From Liolophura sinensis (Eukaryota > Mollusca > Polyplacophora > Chitonida > Chitonidae): a DNA stretch of 64,000 bases. The stretch spans positions 25,001 to 89,000 of the forward strand of contig NW_027018084.1 of NCBI RefSeq assembly GCF_032854445.1, given 5' to 3'. Positions 24,481 to 37,400 of the stretch are shown piece by piece (position 1 is the first letter of the stretch; each line of letters starts with the position of its first letter). The notes under the pieces were generated by a model. The model worked only from the letters and a program-made list of their open reading frames with translations, made no database searches and was not told the origin of the DNA. The position numbers were made by a program, and so were the translations under genes.

Positions 24481-24853
24481 CCCGAACTTTTCTCTCTGTG
24501 TGTGTTTTATTAACATATATTTGGCTTTGGAGGCATTCAGAGATTAATCGGTTGGTTAGAAACCACGTATACTTGTTTTCCAACTCGACATTTATGACGT
24601 AAATCACTTGAGGTGCGTCATCGTTAGAGTAAATGCAACTTGTGTCATCCGCAAACAGACTAAGATCCATGGGGTTTAATGCTCTAATGATGTTATTAGT
24701 GTAGAGTAGAAGTAAAGTCGGGCTCGTGGCAGGATCAGTCAAAAAGAGGCGTAAAAAGGGCTCCACAGGTTGACAAACAAGTCCAGAGTTATATTTGGTG
24801 GTCAGTTTGAACGATGGAGTACACTGAAGATAGAAAAGTGTCTCACGAAGCAC
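24473..24853 (-). mobile_element. LINE reverse transcriptase fragment
   Basis: The 126-codon minus frame contains LSLFADDTSCIYSND, the catalytic YADD/FADD block of non-LTR reverse transcriptases, preceded by LLLLYTNNII and followed by WFLTNRL. No other RT blocks are in frame; it is a relic. Confidence 0.75.
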
Positions 24854-25024
24854 GAAGACATCTTCTTAGTCACTGCTCGTTAAACTTACCTGCAGCTTAC
24901 TTCATGGACAACTGCGTTCGGCTTTCAAACACTATTATAAATATTATTTATAGCCAAGCTTCCTTTTTACATTGCGTGCCAGTTATGGTACAATATATGC
25001 ATATGTCTTCGGTATGATACCTAG

Positions 25025-25900
25025 ATGGAGCAATATCGATTGAGTAGGAAAGTTAGCAAGATCACACTGTCATCGTTTCTGTCACCCAAACGTACCTCGC
25101 TCGACATGTTTGTTTTGAATGGAACTTTCCTAACGCTGCCCGTATGCTTTGCGCCCTTTCGGTTGAATATAAATAAGGCAAAATGGCCCGTCCTCTGTTC
25201 GAATAATAGCAGGATTTCTCCGGGCTCGTACTTTGAAGAAACTTATACAGGTAACCATAGTGACACATTTTTCTGTATGTTTTTCCTGGCGCACATAGAA
25301 ATCCAGGCTTGATAATCGTCGTCTCCTGACACAACTCCAGCCAAATTCCTGACATATAGTTGGGGGGCGGGGGGGATGGGGGGAATTGGGTGACTGATCA
25401 AATGTTTCACAAAAGTGATCAACAGTTTGACTGGGTCAAACCCACTAAGTGAGAGGTCGATCGACCTGGCTTTTTTACTACTTTTGCCTGGGGTGCATAC
25501 ACCACCATTTTCTCAAAAACATAAATATTCATACCTAGAAGGAAACTTTAAAATCTCTCCTATAAAATAGTACCACCTAGCAAGCAGAAATAAAGCCACA
25601 GCTTCAGTATGTCTGAGAATCTTACTTGATCATCATAAAGAGTCCATTGCATGAGTTATGGAGTATACAGAGAGGATCTCGAAAACAAGCGAAATGAAGA
25701 AAACTATATACCCCAATTTTTTTTTTAATATTCCTTTTTGGGGTATATTTACACCTGATAATTACCCATCTGTTTTATGCATATTTTCCGTCATTGGTGG
25801 GATTTTTCGGTAATTGCATCATCATTGATCTTGCTCGGAGCGCGGCGAACATCCCGAAGTGCCCCGAGCCCAGTGAACTGTGGTCGATATAGTGACGAAA
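25025..25900. other. No recognisable gene
   Basis: Overlapping open frames of about 95 codons occur on both strands at 25025-25355 but show no motif or clear splice context. A G-rich tract lies at about 25360-25385. Confidence 0.4.
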
Positions 25901-25924
25901 CCCGAGCGTATTTAACTTATCGGT

Positions 25925-27480
25925 ATGGTGTTCATATGTTTTGATATTTCGAAAGCATTCGATAGAGTTGGGCACCGTGGACTTATCGTAAAACTGCAGT
26001 TCTGGGGTATTAACAGAAAACTACTCAATTTGTTCGTGGAAAATAGACAACGACGAATCGTAACTCATGAACAACACACAAGGTGTCGTCCGGGGCTCCA
26101 CAGGGCTCCGTTTTCGGACCTCTCCTCTTTCTGATATACACTAACCATCTACCCAGCGGCTTAATTAATAATGTTACATTATTTGCAGACGACACATGAC
26201 TTTATGTAATCTCAGAAGACATTCTCCATGACAACGTTAAACAGTGAATATTATCTGACATATACTCAATAAAATAATGGGTCCCGTCCTAGTTTGTAAA
26301 CTTTAATTCGACACAAACATATTCATTACTGTGTTTACGGCGTAGACAATCTTCCCATTTGAGATTATCATTCTCAGGGAAACCATATTGAATGTTGTAT
26401 CACACATCAATATCTTGGTGTAATGTTTAATGCAAAGGCGAACTGGAAAACATTGATAGTCTAATAACAAAGTCTAACAAGATGTCGATGTTTCGCGGTC
26501 TTAAATATTGCCTTAGCCGCAAAAACTTATAAATCATGGATATAACTTTCATCCGCCCTACTAAAGAATTTGCAGACGTGGCCTGACACAAATTCCACGA
26601 ACACCAAGTCGAATCTTGCAAAAGGGCTGTCTCAGAATAATAACTGGTCTCACAGAGAGTGCCGCAACCAGATTGCTTTAAGAAGAGTCCGATTTTCTCG
26701 AACTAAGCCAACTAAGTATACCGTCTGGTCTTCTTTCATAAATTTATCCACGATCATTCAAATTCTTCTCTACTCCAGATCCTTCCACAATCAGACTCCT
26801 TGAGAAATCCGTACATCGTCGTCCATTCAAGAAACCGTTTTACGTCTTACATGTGCGGAACGGCAGTTTTCAGCAAATCATTCTTCCCCGCAACTACCAG
26901 AGACTGGAATGCCTTACCCGAACCGATCAAACAGATAACCGATCACACTGAATTCAAAAACGAACTTCTGAAGTTATACCCTAAAGCCAAACCGACAACT
27001 TGGTATTATGCAGGCAGTAGACTTTCTAATATATATTTATGTCGCTTGTGAAATGCCTGCAGTAGTCTAAATGACGATTTGTTCAACGATTTTGTGTTTG
27101 ATTCTCCTGGATGTACCTGTGGCACCCCGGCCGAAATTGCCCATCACTTTTTCTTGGAAAGTAAACATTACGTTTCGGAGAGACAGACCAAGAGACATTG
27201 GATTTAATGATGATGTTTCTACCACAAATGTTTTGTACGATTCTCTCCATGTAAAGGAAAAAACAGTAAATCGATAATCACTACTGTATGTCAGTTCACA
27301 GAGGCATCTAAACGTGTGGGACAACAACAATGAAGGTTGTAATAGTCTGCAGTAGCTACGTTCATAGGCTGGAGAGCAGTATCCTTCGAAATTCTATCCC
27401 AAATTCTAGACTTGCTTTTAGAACGGGCCAGGATATTCGGCTCTTTGGCATTAGAGTAAAATATGTAAATGTAAATAGAC
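25925..27480 (+). mobile_element. Decayed LINE ORF2 (reverse transcriptase to C-terminus)
   Basis: In order on the plus strand: FDISKAFDRVGHRGLI (RT block), LFADDT at about 26188 followed by a stop, FFPATTRDWNALPE at about 26880, and RNACSSLNDDLF with CTCGTPAEIAHHFF at about 27055-27150. The last is the C-terminal Cys/His block of several non-LTR clades. Frames change and stops intervene, so it is inactive. It is a different insertion from the fragment at 24473-24853. Confidence 0.8.
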
Positions 27481-27647
27481 TAGACGCATTGTAAACAAAA
27501 ACAAGAAATAAACAATATAAAATGGCCTGTCACAATATCCACTAGGGAAGTGACGCTAAAACCAGCATTTCAACCAAAAATGCTTGTCATACCTATTCTG
27601 GCTGTCTACAAATTGCTAATCCGACAATTCTTGTCCTGTTCAGTAAG

Positions 27648-27786
27648 TTTTATTTATGTATTTATTTGATTGGTGTTTTACGCCGTATTCAAGAATATTT
27701 CACTTATACTACGGCGGCCAGCATTATGGTAGGAGGAAACCGGGCACAGCCCGGGGGAAACCCACGACCATCTGCACGTTGTTAAA
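27648..27786 (-). repeat. Dominant SINE, antisense, well preserved
   Basis: Long near-consensus stretch: ttgattggtgttttacgccg, actacggcggccagcattat, cccgggggaaacccacgacc. Confidence 0.9.
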
Positions 27787-27799
27787 TGAATAAAATATG

Positions 27800-29190
27800 A
27801 TGATGACAGAACACTCTTACAGCTTACAATGTAAACAATTTGCTTGTTACCATATATTTCTATTCTGACTGCTCTTTGAAAAATACAGATAGCTATTCCA
27901 ACAATTCATGTGTTATTCACTTTTTCAGGTCTATCTTAAGGACCGTGATAAGGCTATCTATATTACAGAGGAGTGAAGGACACTCCTTTTCTTTACATGT
28001 GAGACACTAACATCAGTAAAACTTTATCCACTCCATTAAAGTGCGGGTCAACAGAGACATCTCGTGGTATGTAGACAAACAATATGTCCCTGTTTTAAGT
28101 TAAATACATAAGCTATATATATATATATATATATATTAGTATATACAGCGTATCTGTATAATGTGGACATATACGTACCTTCATTTGTTCTCAATAGAAC
28201 CTACACATCGTACTCTAATACTGGATGTATACACTACCATCCATAACTGTCATATATGTTCTATGACGCAGCCTCTATGCTTGAAACGAATTATGCAGGA
28301 AACAGGCCTATATACGGTGTGTATATGTGCGTGCTTGGGGTTTAAAGTCTTTGGTATGACACGAGCCGGGTTTCATTCCTGGGTCTCTCAACTTCGGGGC
28401 GGACGCTGTAATCATTAGGCCACCTAAGCGGTCCAGAGTGAGTGAGTGTGAGTGTGTGGAGTTATATTTACAATGTTCTAGTATTTTTCAACTTGCGCAG
28501 CTCATACTCTTTCGATCGCTTTTTGGCTTGTGAGTCGTTTTACACATACAATAATCGCATCCCCACAGAGGAATATACTATCTAGTATTTATATGTTAAT
28601 GACTGATTTTATTCATTTGAATGGTGTTTTATAGGCCGTACTAGAGAATATATCACTTATACAACGGTGGCCAGCACAGTGATGTGAGGATATAGAATAC
28701 GTATAGCCAACAGAGAATAGACGCAAATGCCGACTAACAATAGAAAGTTTGCTGATGGCGACGAGCAAAATGTCAAAAGATGGGTTAACCTTAGAATTGT
28801 ATAATAATACACCATATTTGGTTTACCATATCAATGCAGGCAAGTTCGTGGCTATTTCAGTACAGAAGGACACAATTAACTTGAAAATTCACGGGAAACT
28901 GTTAACCCTGACAACCAGTAAAATGACACTTAAAATAGACCTTGCTTGATCACAGGGTTCATAGTTTATCTTTTAGAGTTATCAGATGGTGTATAGGTTA
29001 ATACCCTGTGTCAGTTAGATTACGGCCATACATGACAGACGTATTGACTAGCAACTGCCCAAGGTCAACCAGATTTTGCGCTAGATCAAACAACAGGAGT
29101 TGCTGATGAAATCTTCCTGAACATTTTCATGAGCCTTAACAGGGGATGTTGGGAGAGCTGGCCCGGCTAAACATTGCAGGTACAAACTAT
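27800..29190. other. Gene-poor interval
   Basis: Holds a (TA)n tract at about 28115-28140, a second-family SINE at 28318-28435 and a degraded dominant SINE at 28605-28690. The frame at 28749-28949 (66 codons) has no recognisable feature. Confidence 0.45.
28318..28435 (-). repeat. Second tRNA-derived SINE family, head region
   Basis: On the minus strand: ggtggcctaatgattacagc (A-box region), then gagacccaggaatgaaaccc, then gtcataccaaagactttaaa. The last block matches the copy at 39462-39800. It is a truncated tRNA-like head. Confidence 0.7.
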
Positions 29191-29194
29191 AAAG

Positions 29195-29430
29195 CCTAAA
29201 TCTGACGGTGAGGAACTCTGACTGTGAGGAGCTCTGACGGTGAGGAGCTCTGACTGTGAGGAGCTCTGACGGTGAGGAGCTCTGACGGTGAGGAACTCTG
29301 ACGGTGAGGAGCTCTGACGGTGAGGAGCTCTGACTGTGAGGAGCTCTGACTGTGAGGAGCTCTGACTGTGAGGAACTCTGACGGTGAGGAGCTCTGACTG
29401 TGAGGAGCTCTGACGGTGAGGAGCTCTGAC
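29195..29430. repeat. 16-bp minisatellite, about 15 units
   Basis: The unit gaggagctctgacggt alternates with a variant carrying gactgt. It is homogeneous and ends sharply at both sides. Confidence 0.9.
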
Positions 29431-29654
29431 TGGTAACTCCTATAATTTTTTCAAATAGGTCAAATTTTTGATGTGTTTGTTGTTTATTGCCATATTCTAG
29501 AATTTTTCTGAAAACGGTAAGTTGTTTTTGGGTTGAGTCAGCCGGAGTTCCAGGGATAAACTAAACCTGCCTTTGGCGAAAGGTTAATTTTAAGAGGAAC
29601 TTGAACCGCTCCAGTGGGTCATGTGGTTGTAGGCCTATAGGCCTATCTGAAAAA

Positions 29655-30095
29655 ATCCATTTATTCTAGTGAAGCCAGTGTTGGTCACACTTGTTCTAGA
29701 GTAGCCAGTTTTGGTGACCCTTGTTCTAGTGTAGCCACTTTTGGTGAAAGTTGTTTTATAGTGTAGCCAGTTTTAGTGACAGTTGCTCTGGGGTTTCCAG
29801 TTTTGGTGATAGTTGTTCAGGCGTAGCCAGTTTTGATTACTGTTGCACTGGCATAGCCAGTTTTGGTGACCGTTGTTCAGGCGTAGTCAGGTGTGGCGAT
29901 TGTTGATCTGGCATTGGCAGGTTTGGCGACTGATGTTCTGGCGCAGCCAATTTTGGTTACTGTTGTACTGGCAGTTTTGGTTACTGTCGTACTGGCATAG
30001 CCAGTTTTGGTGATGGTTGTTGAAGCGTAGTCAGGTTTGGCGATTGTTGATCTGGCGTAGCCAGTTTTGGTGGCTGTTGTACTGCCGTAATCAGT
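29655..30095. repeat. About 30-bp minisatellite, about 15 units
   Basis: The unit resembles gcgtagccagttttggtgac plus tgttgttctg. It is moderately diverged. Confidence 0.85.
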
Positions 30096-30099
30096 CTAT

Positions 30100-31340
30100 G
30101 ATTTGAATCTGCGAGAGTCGTTGATCTTTTATATAGTATTTACATTGGCCAACAACCTTCCTGGTCTTAATGAAATTTTATTTATATCCAGGCGTCAAAA
30201 GTGGAGGTCCTTGGTCAATAATCGCAAGGCCCATTACCAAACAGCGTTCAACACAAACCACTTAAGAACTATAAATAGAGATTATCACACCAGTGTCGCG
30301 AGGCTGATGCACAGGCCGACCGCAACAACATCGCGGAACACACACTTTTATGATAGTCTATTTATCATATACCTTTATTTATGCATAATAAGTTGTCAAA
30401 ACACACACGCGTTTTTTTTCCATCAGTCAGCAGACGGACTTGCTACAGCTAGAGACCCAGCGCCGACAAATATAGTCCATGTATAAATGAGCCCAATTTC
30501 TTCAGCTCGAAAACTATTATGTTCTTTAAATTTCTATTTCATTAGTTTCAGTTGCAAACTATTTAAAAAATCAGTCTAGTAAAACTTCACGAGCCTAAAC
30601 TATTGCAAGGTCGCCACTTCACGAGATGAGGTGAAATCCCTACGCCACGGGAATCCCCTCACGCTCTGGCGTCACGCGAGAGAGACGTAGGTTACGTTAG
30701 CAAAGTTTCATCGTGCGGTATGGTTTAAAATCATATCTTGTTTGAAAGGAACGGCTTCAGACCCTGATGTTGATTGGACTGAAAGTTTGGCTCAACAACG
30801 GTCATGTGAAGTGTGCATTTATTGAAAGTGTCATCCCCGTGTGGCCCTGTAATCACCGAGCGTGTGTGGCTGTAGGTCCGGTGACTCCACCAGAAATTTT
30901 CAATAAGAGCAGTGAATATTGATCATGGCGCACCGGTATAAATTAATGATGAACCTACTGACGACTATATTTGGTATTTTTACTGTTCACATTCAGTAAA
31001 TGGGAAGACGAAATTTCATCGACCCTCATTTAAACGATGACAGATCACCGACTCTATGGGATGATGAACATGTGAATATTTATCTGCCCGACCTTGTGTT
31101 TAGGTTGCTTAAGGGACAAAGTTAAGGATTTTCACCAAGAAGTGAATATGAGAAGAAGATTCACCAAAAAGTTTATCCTGACTCTCATTCAAGGCTTCTT
31201 GGAAATGGATTTAGAGCACAAAAAAACAAAATTTTGATATTATGTTCATATTTGTATTATTCATCTGTCCTCTTCATACATATGGGAAGACAGTCCATAT
31301 ATTTGTAGCTTCATTCTAGCTTATCGCAATTTCACTCTTT
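30100..31340. other. 5' flank of Gal3ST-like copy 2
   Basis: No coding exon was recognised. A 5' untranslated exon and promoter are expected because copy 2 is preceded by a splice acceptor, but they cannot be located with confidence. Confidence 0.4.
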
Positions 31341-31349
31341 CTTCACAGA

Positions 31350-32555
31350 ATGGCCAGCCCACGTTCGATGTTCCTGTGCTTGACTGCGTGTGTGTTTCTC
31401 CTTACAGTAGTCATGCTCTGGTCAAAGATAATTCTACATCTCTCCATCGCGGTACCTCCGCGTTCTACAAAAGCAGTTTTCAAATACCACAGACCAGTCC
31501 TCAGGAAAGAGGGAAAACTCTTTTCTCGTCCTCTGTTGTCAACGTTATCCTCTACAAAAGCTCTTGTGCCGTCCCCTATCAACGCGCATGCCAAGTGTAA
31601 GGAAAAACGCCACGTGATCTACGTGAGAATCCCCAAAACCGGAAGCAGCACGATGACCCACCTCATGTGGCGTTTCGGAAATCAGAGAGGCCTCAGGTTT
31701 TTGCTTCCACGGCCTGGTTTCGAAGGGAGTGAAAACAAACTCTCGTTGAATAAGTTTTATTTACCAAACTCCAGAAAATATTGTGACTTGATGGCTAATC
31801 ACGTGATCTATGATTATGCAAATTTCAAGCGATATTTTCCTGCTGACGTTGTCTACATTTCTCTGTTACGAGAACCTATGAACCAGTTATATTCAACCAT
31901 CTATTACCTGAACTTTAACATTCAGGGTGACAACAAAGTAAAGAATTATTTGCTCAAGCCTGAAAAGTATGAACCAAAGTCTGGTTCCCGATCTTTAACT
32001 CATAACCCAATGATGTCATACTTTGGCTTAGCTCCGAGTTACTTTCGAAATGTTGATAAAATCCGTCAAAAAATCGCAGAAATTGATGAGAAATTTGCAA
32101 TGGTGCTGGTTTTAGAGAAACTGGACGAGTCGCTGGTGTTACTCAAACGTAAGCTCTGTTGGACGACAAATGATATTTTGTATATGATAAAAAATAAAAA
32201 CTGGAAAAAACCAGTTGTCAATATTACCGACGAAGACTACAAAAGGTTAAAAAATTGGTCAATGGCGGACTACATTTTGTATGAGCACTTTCTTGGTAAA
32301 CTTCAACGATCCATTGAAACCGAAGGGGAAGACTTTCAGCAAGAACTTTCCTTATTCCGTTCAATTAAAAGACAATTTAAGGAATTTTGTCAAAGGGGAA
32401 ACTCTAACCAGACTTTGACAATTGCATCTAGCAAGTTTTCTGCATCATTCAAAGTTCCTTACAGGAATTGTCAAAGACTGGCCTCGCGTGGGCCGCTCGT
32501 CCTAGACGATATTCGACGCCAACAAAAACTGAAGAATTTTTGCAATAGTAAATGA
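31350..32555 (+). CDS. Galactose-3-O-sulfotransferase-like protein, copy 2
   Basis: A single 401-aa coding exon, paralogue of 10747-11937. Type II anchor at about residues 7-24, PAPS 5'-binding loop RIPKTGSST at 93-101, 3'-binding block SLLREPMNQLYS and family block LDESLVLLKRKLCW. The catalytic region is closely similar to copy 1, while the stem (residues 25-78) diverges. The start ATG sits two bases after a splice acceptor (cttcacag, ending 31348). The second Met (residue 7) corresponds to the start of copy 1. A Golgi-lumen enzyme sulfating galactose is expected; the substrate is not inferable. AATAAA begins on the last base of the stop. Confidence 0.92.
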   Translation: MASPRSMFLCLTACVFLLTVVMLWSKIILHLSIAVPPRSTKAVFKYHRPVLRKEGKLFSRPLLSTLSSTKALVPSPINAHAKCKEKRHVIYVRIPKTGSSTMTHLMWRFGNQRGLRFLLPRPGFEGSENKLSLNKFYLPNSRKYCDLMANHVIYDYANFKRYFPADVVYISLLREPMNQLYSTIYYLNFNIQGDNKVKNYLLKPEKYEPKSGSRSLTHNPMMSYFGLAPSYFRNVDKIRQKIAEIDEKFAMVLVLEKLDESLVLLKRKLCWTTNDILYMIKNKNWKKPVVNITDEDYKRLKNWSMADYILYEHFLGKLQRSIETEGEDFQQELSLFRSIKRQFKEFCQRGNSNQTLTIASSKFSASFKVPYRNCQRLASRGPLVLDDIRRQQKLKNFCNSK

Positions 32556-32934
32556 ATAAATGTATACAGACAAATTATTATTATTGTGGTGGTTTTAAAC
32601 TGTATATTATCTAGTAGAATTAATACACAATAACAGCTTATGTTTCCTCCATCTCATGCGGATTTGAGTGTATATAATTAATGTGATTAAGCTGTGCATT
32701 CAACTGTCACACCGAAACACCTTCATGTCCCACAAAACAATGCAATCTGCTTGACCTTCAAATCACGGAAAATCACACAGCCTACATGATCTTCTGGTTA
32801 TACGTCCGAGAACTTACCGGTTTCAGAGCAGGTACCCAAGCATTCACCACTAAATTGACGATCACATCACGATTTTGTCTTTGCAAAATATTACATTGAT
32901 TGTCTGCCAACATGCCGAGGATAGAATATTTAAT

Positions 32935-33125
32935 CAGCACGAAATGAGAGAGGAAACCGGGCAAAACCCGAGGGAAATCCACGAAGGTTGTTGGCAGACC
33001 TTCCCACGTAAAGTCGGAGTGGAAGTCAGCATGCATGAGCTGGACTTGAACTCACAGCGACCATATTGGCGGGAGGCTTATGGACCATTGTTTCTATGTG
33101 CTGGCGTGCTAACCTCCTCGGCCTC
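32935..33125 (-). repeat. Dominant SINE, antisense, body plus tRNA-like head, tail missing
   Basis: Contains gaggaaaccgggcaaaaccc, agcatgcatgagctggactt and gaactcacagcgacc (antisense B-box), reaching ggcgtgctaacc at the head end. Confidence 0.8.
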
Positions 33126-33600
33126 GGCGTCCCCCCCCCTCCCCTCATTTGTCTGGTGTTTAGTGTTATAAAGAGTACAGATCATGTCTGTACAACATAT
33201 GTTGTCGTGATGGCTAAGGACTTATATAGGCTAAGTGCGCTTCATGAAACCGAGGACTGTCCTGGGATGGAACTAGTCTATATCAGGCATGATTAATACA
33301 TAGACACTCGCACAACAAGGCTACAGTATACAGATGTGTAGCGAATGTCTTTCGTTGTGTCCCCCTTTCACCGTGCCCAGTGGACAGGGTTCCAGTGCCT
33401 GTAGCAAGTGTCTATCGATGACGTGTTATGGACATCACACTGCAATCCATTGATATCAAATATGGAAAAGCAGAATTCTGTCGAGTATCAAATATACAGT
33501 ATACCAACAATATACATTCCATGAAATCACATGACTTTAAAAACTGAATGAACTCTACAAACAATTCCACATCTATACTATTAAGTTTGTCTGTCAGTAT

Positions 33601-33604
33601 TCAA

Positions 33605-33635
<31 letters not shown>

Positions 33636-33637
33636 AA
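33601..33637. repeat. (AAAT)n microsatellite
   Basis: About nine aaat units; possibly an orphan SINE tail. Confidence 0.9.
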
Positions 33638-33789
33638 GTTCTACTCTTTTGTACTCGCACTATTTTGTAGTATGGTGTGGCTTTATGACATTCAAAACTT
33701 GCATAGACACGAGACTAGCGTAATACAACCCTGTTAATGAATTACTGCACAATCAAAGATGTTTAGCAGGTCTATATACATCATCTGTG

Positions 33790-34075
33790 CACAGCCAACA
33801 TAGACAGGCGGCCTCCATGCCCAAGGTTGTTAGCGTGCCAGCGCGGTGCATTAGCCCATGAGCCCCTCATCAATGCGGTCACTATGCGGTCACAAATCCA
33901 TATCATGCTGTCTTCTTCTGGGAAGGTCTGTCAGCTACTTGTGTATGTTTGTAGGTTTCCCCCGGGCTCTGTCCGGTTTCCCTCCACCATAATGCTGACC
34001 GCAGTCGTAAAAATGAAATATTCTTGATTGCGGCGTAAAAACATTAATGAAACAAATAAATATATCTAGTGACAG
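33790..34075 (+). repeat. Dominant SINE, sense, full length but diverged
   Basis: tRNA-like head from ggcggcctccatgcccaagg, body cccccgggctctgtccggtt, tail cttgattgcggcgtaaaaac and aaataaata. Confidence 0.8.
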
Positions 34076-34439
34076 GTACGTTGTTTGTAACTTTTATGAG
34101 GATACAATTTTAGTAGTATTCATTCAGTAAAATGCACTTACAGACCCAATTACAAAGTATATGCCCCCTACAGAATGTTGTTTGTGCGGAGCTGGGTATC
34201 TGTCGTGAAAACAACGACAACAAAAACGACCCAATAGACAGAGGCTTACTTTGTTCGATCATGTGACCAATGTTCCGGTAAATCACCATAGCCCTGTTGC
34301 TAAGCTCTGTGAAGAGCAGTTAAGACACTTGATCTATCTGTTGAGCCTATATCGACCTATACCGTTCTAGGTCACTTTGTACGCATGTACGGGTTTACCA
34401 TTCGGACTATTCATTTTTGATCTGGTAAGATAAAGGTCT

Positions 34440-34487
34440 ATGTCTAAACCGGGCAGAGCACGGGGAAAACCCACAACGATCCGCTGT
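34440..34487 (-). repeat. SINE body fragment abutting the 29-bp array
   Basis: taaaccgggcagagcacggg and aaaacccacaacgatccgc match the antisense SINE body. The minisatellite begins within about 10 bp of where the SINE match stops. Confidence 0.7.
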
Positions 34488-37400
34488 TTATACGGGTATT
34501 GGGTACACAGACGTGTTTATATGGGTATTGGGTACACAGACCTGTTTATATGGGTATTGGTACACAGACCTCTTTATATGGGTATTGAATACTCAGACAT
34601 GTTTATATGGGTATTGGATACTCAGACATGTTTATATGGGTATGTGATAATCAGACATGTTTATATGGGTATTGAATACTCAGACATGTTTATATGGGTA
34701 TTGGATACTCAGACATGTGCATATGGGTATTGAATACTCAGACATGTGCATATGGGTATTGGATACTATGAAAAGTTTATATGGGTGTTGAATATTCAGA
34801 CAAGTTTATATGGGTATTGGATACTCAGACATGTTTACATGGGTATTGGATACTCAGACATGTTCATATGGGTATTGAATACTCAGACATGTTTATATGG
34901 GTATTGGATACTCAGACATGTTTATATGGGTATTGGATACTCAGACATGTTTATATGGGTATTGGATACTCAGACATGTTTATATGGGTATTGGATACTC
35001 AGACATGTGCATATGGGTATTGAATACTCAGACATGTTTATATGGGTATTGGATACTCAGACATGTTTATATGGGTATTGGATACTCAAACATGTTTATA
35101 TGGGTATTGAATACTCAGACATATTTATATGGGTATGTGATACTCAGACATGTTTATATGGGTATTGGATACTCAAAAGTGTTTATTTTGGGTATTGAAT
35201 ACTCAGACATGTTTATATGGGTATTGGATACTCAGACATGTTTATATGGGTATTGAATACTCAGACATGTTTATATGGGTATTGGATACTCAAACATGTC
35301 TATATGGGTATTGAATACTCAGACATGTTTATTTTGGGTGTTGAGTACTCAGACATGTTTATATGGGTATTGGATACTCAGACATGTTTATATGGGTATT
35401 GGATACTCAGACATGTTTATATGGGTATTGGATACTCAGACATGTTTATATGGGTATTGGATACCCAGACATGTGCATATGGGTATTGAATACTCAGACA
35501 TGTTTATATGGGTATTAGATACTCAGACATGTTTATATGGGTATTGGATACTCAAACATGTTTATATGGGTATTGAATACTCAGACATGTTTATATGGGT
35601 ATTGAATACTCAGACATGTTTATATGGGTATTGGATACTCAAACGTGTTTATATGGGTATTGAATACTCAGACATGTTTATATGGGTATTGGATACTCAG
35701 ACATGTTTATATGGGTATTGAATACTCAGACATGTTTATATGGGTATTGCATACTCAGACACTTTTATATGGGTATTGGATACTCAGACATGTTTATATG
35801 GGTATTGAATACTCAGACATGTTTATATGGGTATTGGATACTCAGACATGTGCATATGGGTATGTGATACTCAGACATGTTTATATGGGTATTGGGTACT
35901 CAGACATGTTTATATGGGTATTGAATACTCAAACATGTTTATATGGGTATTGAATACTCAGACATGTTTATATGGGTATTGGATACTCAGACATGTTTAT
36001 ATGGGTATTGAATACTCAGACATGTGCATATGGGTATGTGATACTCATACATGTTTATATGGGTATTGAATACTCAGACATGTGCATATGGGTATTGAAT
36101 ACTCAGACATGTGCATATGGGTATTGTATACTCAGACATGTGCATATGGGTATTGAATACTCAGACATGTTTATAAGGGTATTGGATACTCAGACATGTG
36201 CATATGGGTATTGAATACTCAGACATGTTTATATGGGTATTGGATACTCAGACATGTTTATATGGGTATGGAATACTTAGACATGTTTATATAGGTATTG
36301 GATACTCAAACATGTTTATATGGGTATTGGATACTCAGACATGTTTATATGGGTATTGGATACTCAAACATGTGCATATGGGTATTGGATACTCAGACAT
36401 GTTTATATGGAAATTGGGTACCCAGAACTGTTTATATTGGTACTGGATACTCAGACATGTTTTTTATGGGTATTGGGAGCCCGGATCTGTTTATATGGGT
36501 ATTGAGTACCCAGAACTGATTGTGTTGGTATTGGGTACTCAGGCCTGGTTATATGGGTATCGGGTACCCAGAACTGCTTACATGGGTATCGGGTACCCAG
36601 ACCTGTTTATATGGGTATTGGGAGCCCGGATCTGTTTGTATGGGTATTGGATACTCAGAACTGTTTATATTGGTATTGAATACCCAGACATGTTCATATG
36701 GGTATTGAACACTCAGACATGTTTATATGGGTATTGGATACTCAGACATGTTTATATGGGTATTGGATACTCAGACATGTTTATATGGGTATTGAATACT
36801 CAGACATGTTTATATGGGTATTGGATACTCAGACATGTTTATATGGGTATTGGATACTCAGACATGTTTATATGGGTATTGGGCCTGTATAAGGCCTGTA
36901 TATATAAGTACATATGGGCACTGAGTATCTAGACATGTTAATATAGGTATTGGGTGCTCAGAACTGTTTATATGGGTACTGAGTACCCAGAACTGTTCAT
37001 ATAAGTAGTGGGAACCCGGATCTGTTTATATGGGTATTGGGTATCCAGATCTATTTGTATGGGTATTGAGTACTTGGGTATGTTTATATGGGTATTGAGT
37101 ACCCAGAGTTGTTTATATAAGTATTGGGAACCCGGATCTATTTATATGGGTATTGGGTACCCGGATCTGTTTATATGGGTATTGAGTACCCAGAACTGTT
37201 TATATGGGTATTGGGTACTCAGATCTGTTTGTATGGGTATTGAGTACCCAGAACTGTTTATATGGGTATTGAGTACCCAGAACTGTTTATATGGGTATTG
37301 AATACTCAGACATGTTTATATGGGTATTGGATACTCAGACATGTTTATATGGGTATTGAATACTCAGACATGTTTATATGGACATTGGGCCTGTATAAGG

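Larger units (their letters stand above)
32560..34440. other. 3' flank of copy 2, repeats only
   Basis: Two SINEs (32935-33125 and 33790-34075) and an (AAAT)n tract at 33601-33637. No gene was recognised. Confidence 0.5.

Noticed and set aside
25025-25355. Overlapping plus and minus open frames of about 95 codons
   Set aside because: No motif, and neither is favoured by splice sites; left as unassigned sequence.
29195-30095. CRISPR-like array
   Set aside because: Contiguous minisatellite units without unique spacers, in an animal genome.
34746-36932. Long open frames encoding Tyr/Trp/Leu-rich 29-residue repeats
   Set aside because: They arise from the 29-bp satellite, exist equally in all three frames, and lack splice sites, promoter or a plausible fold.
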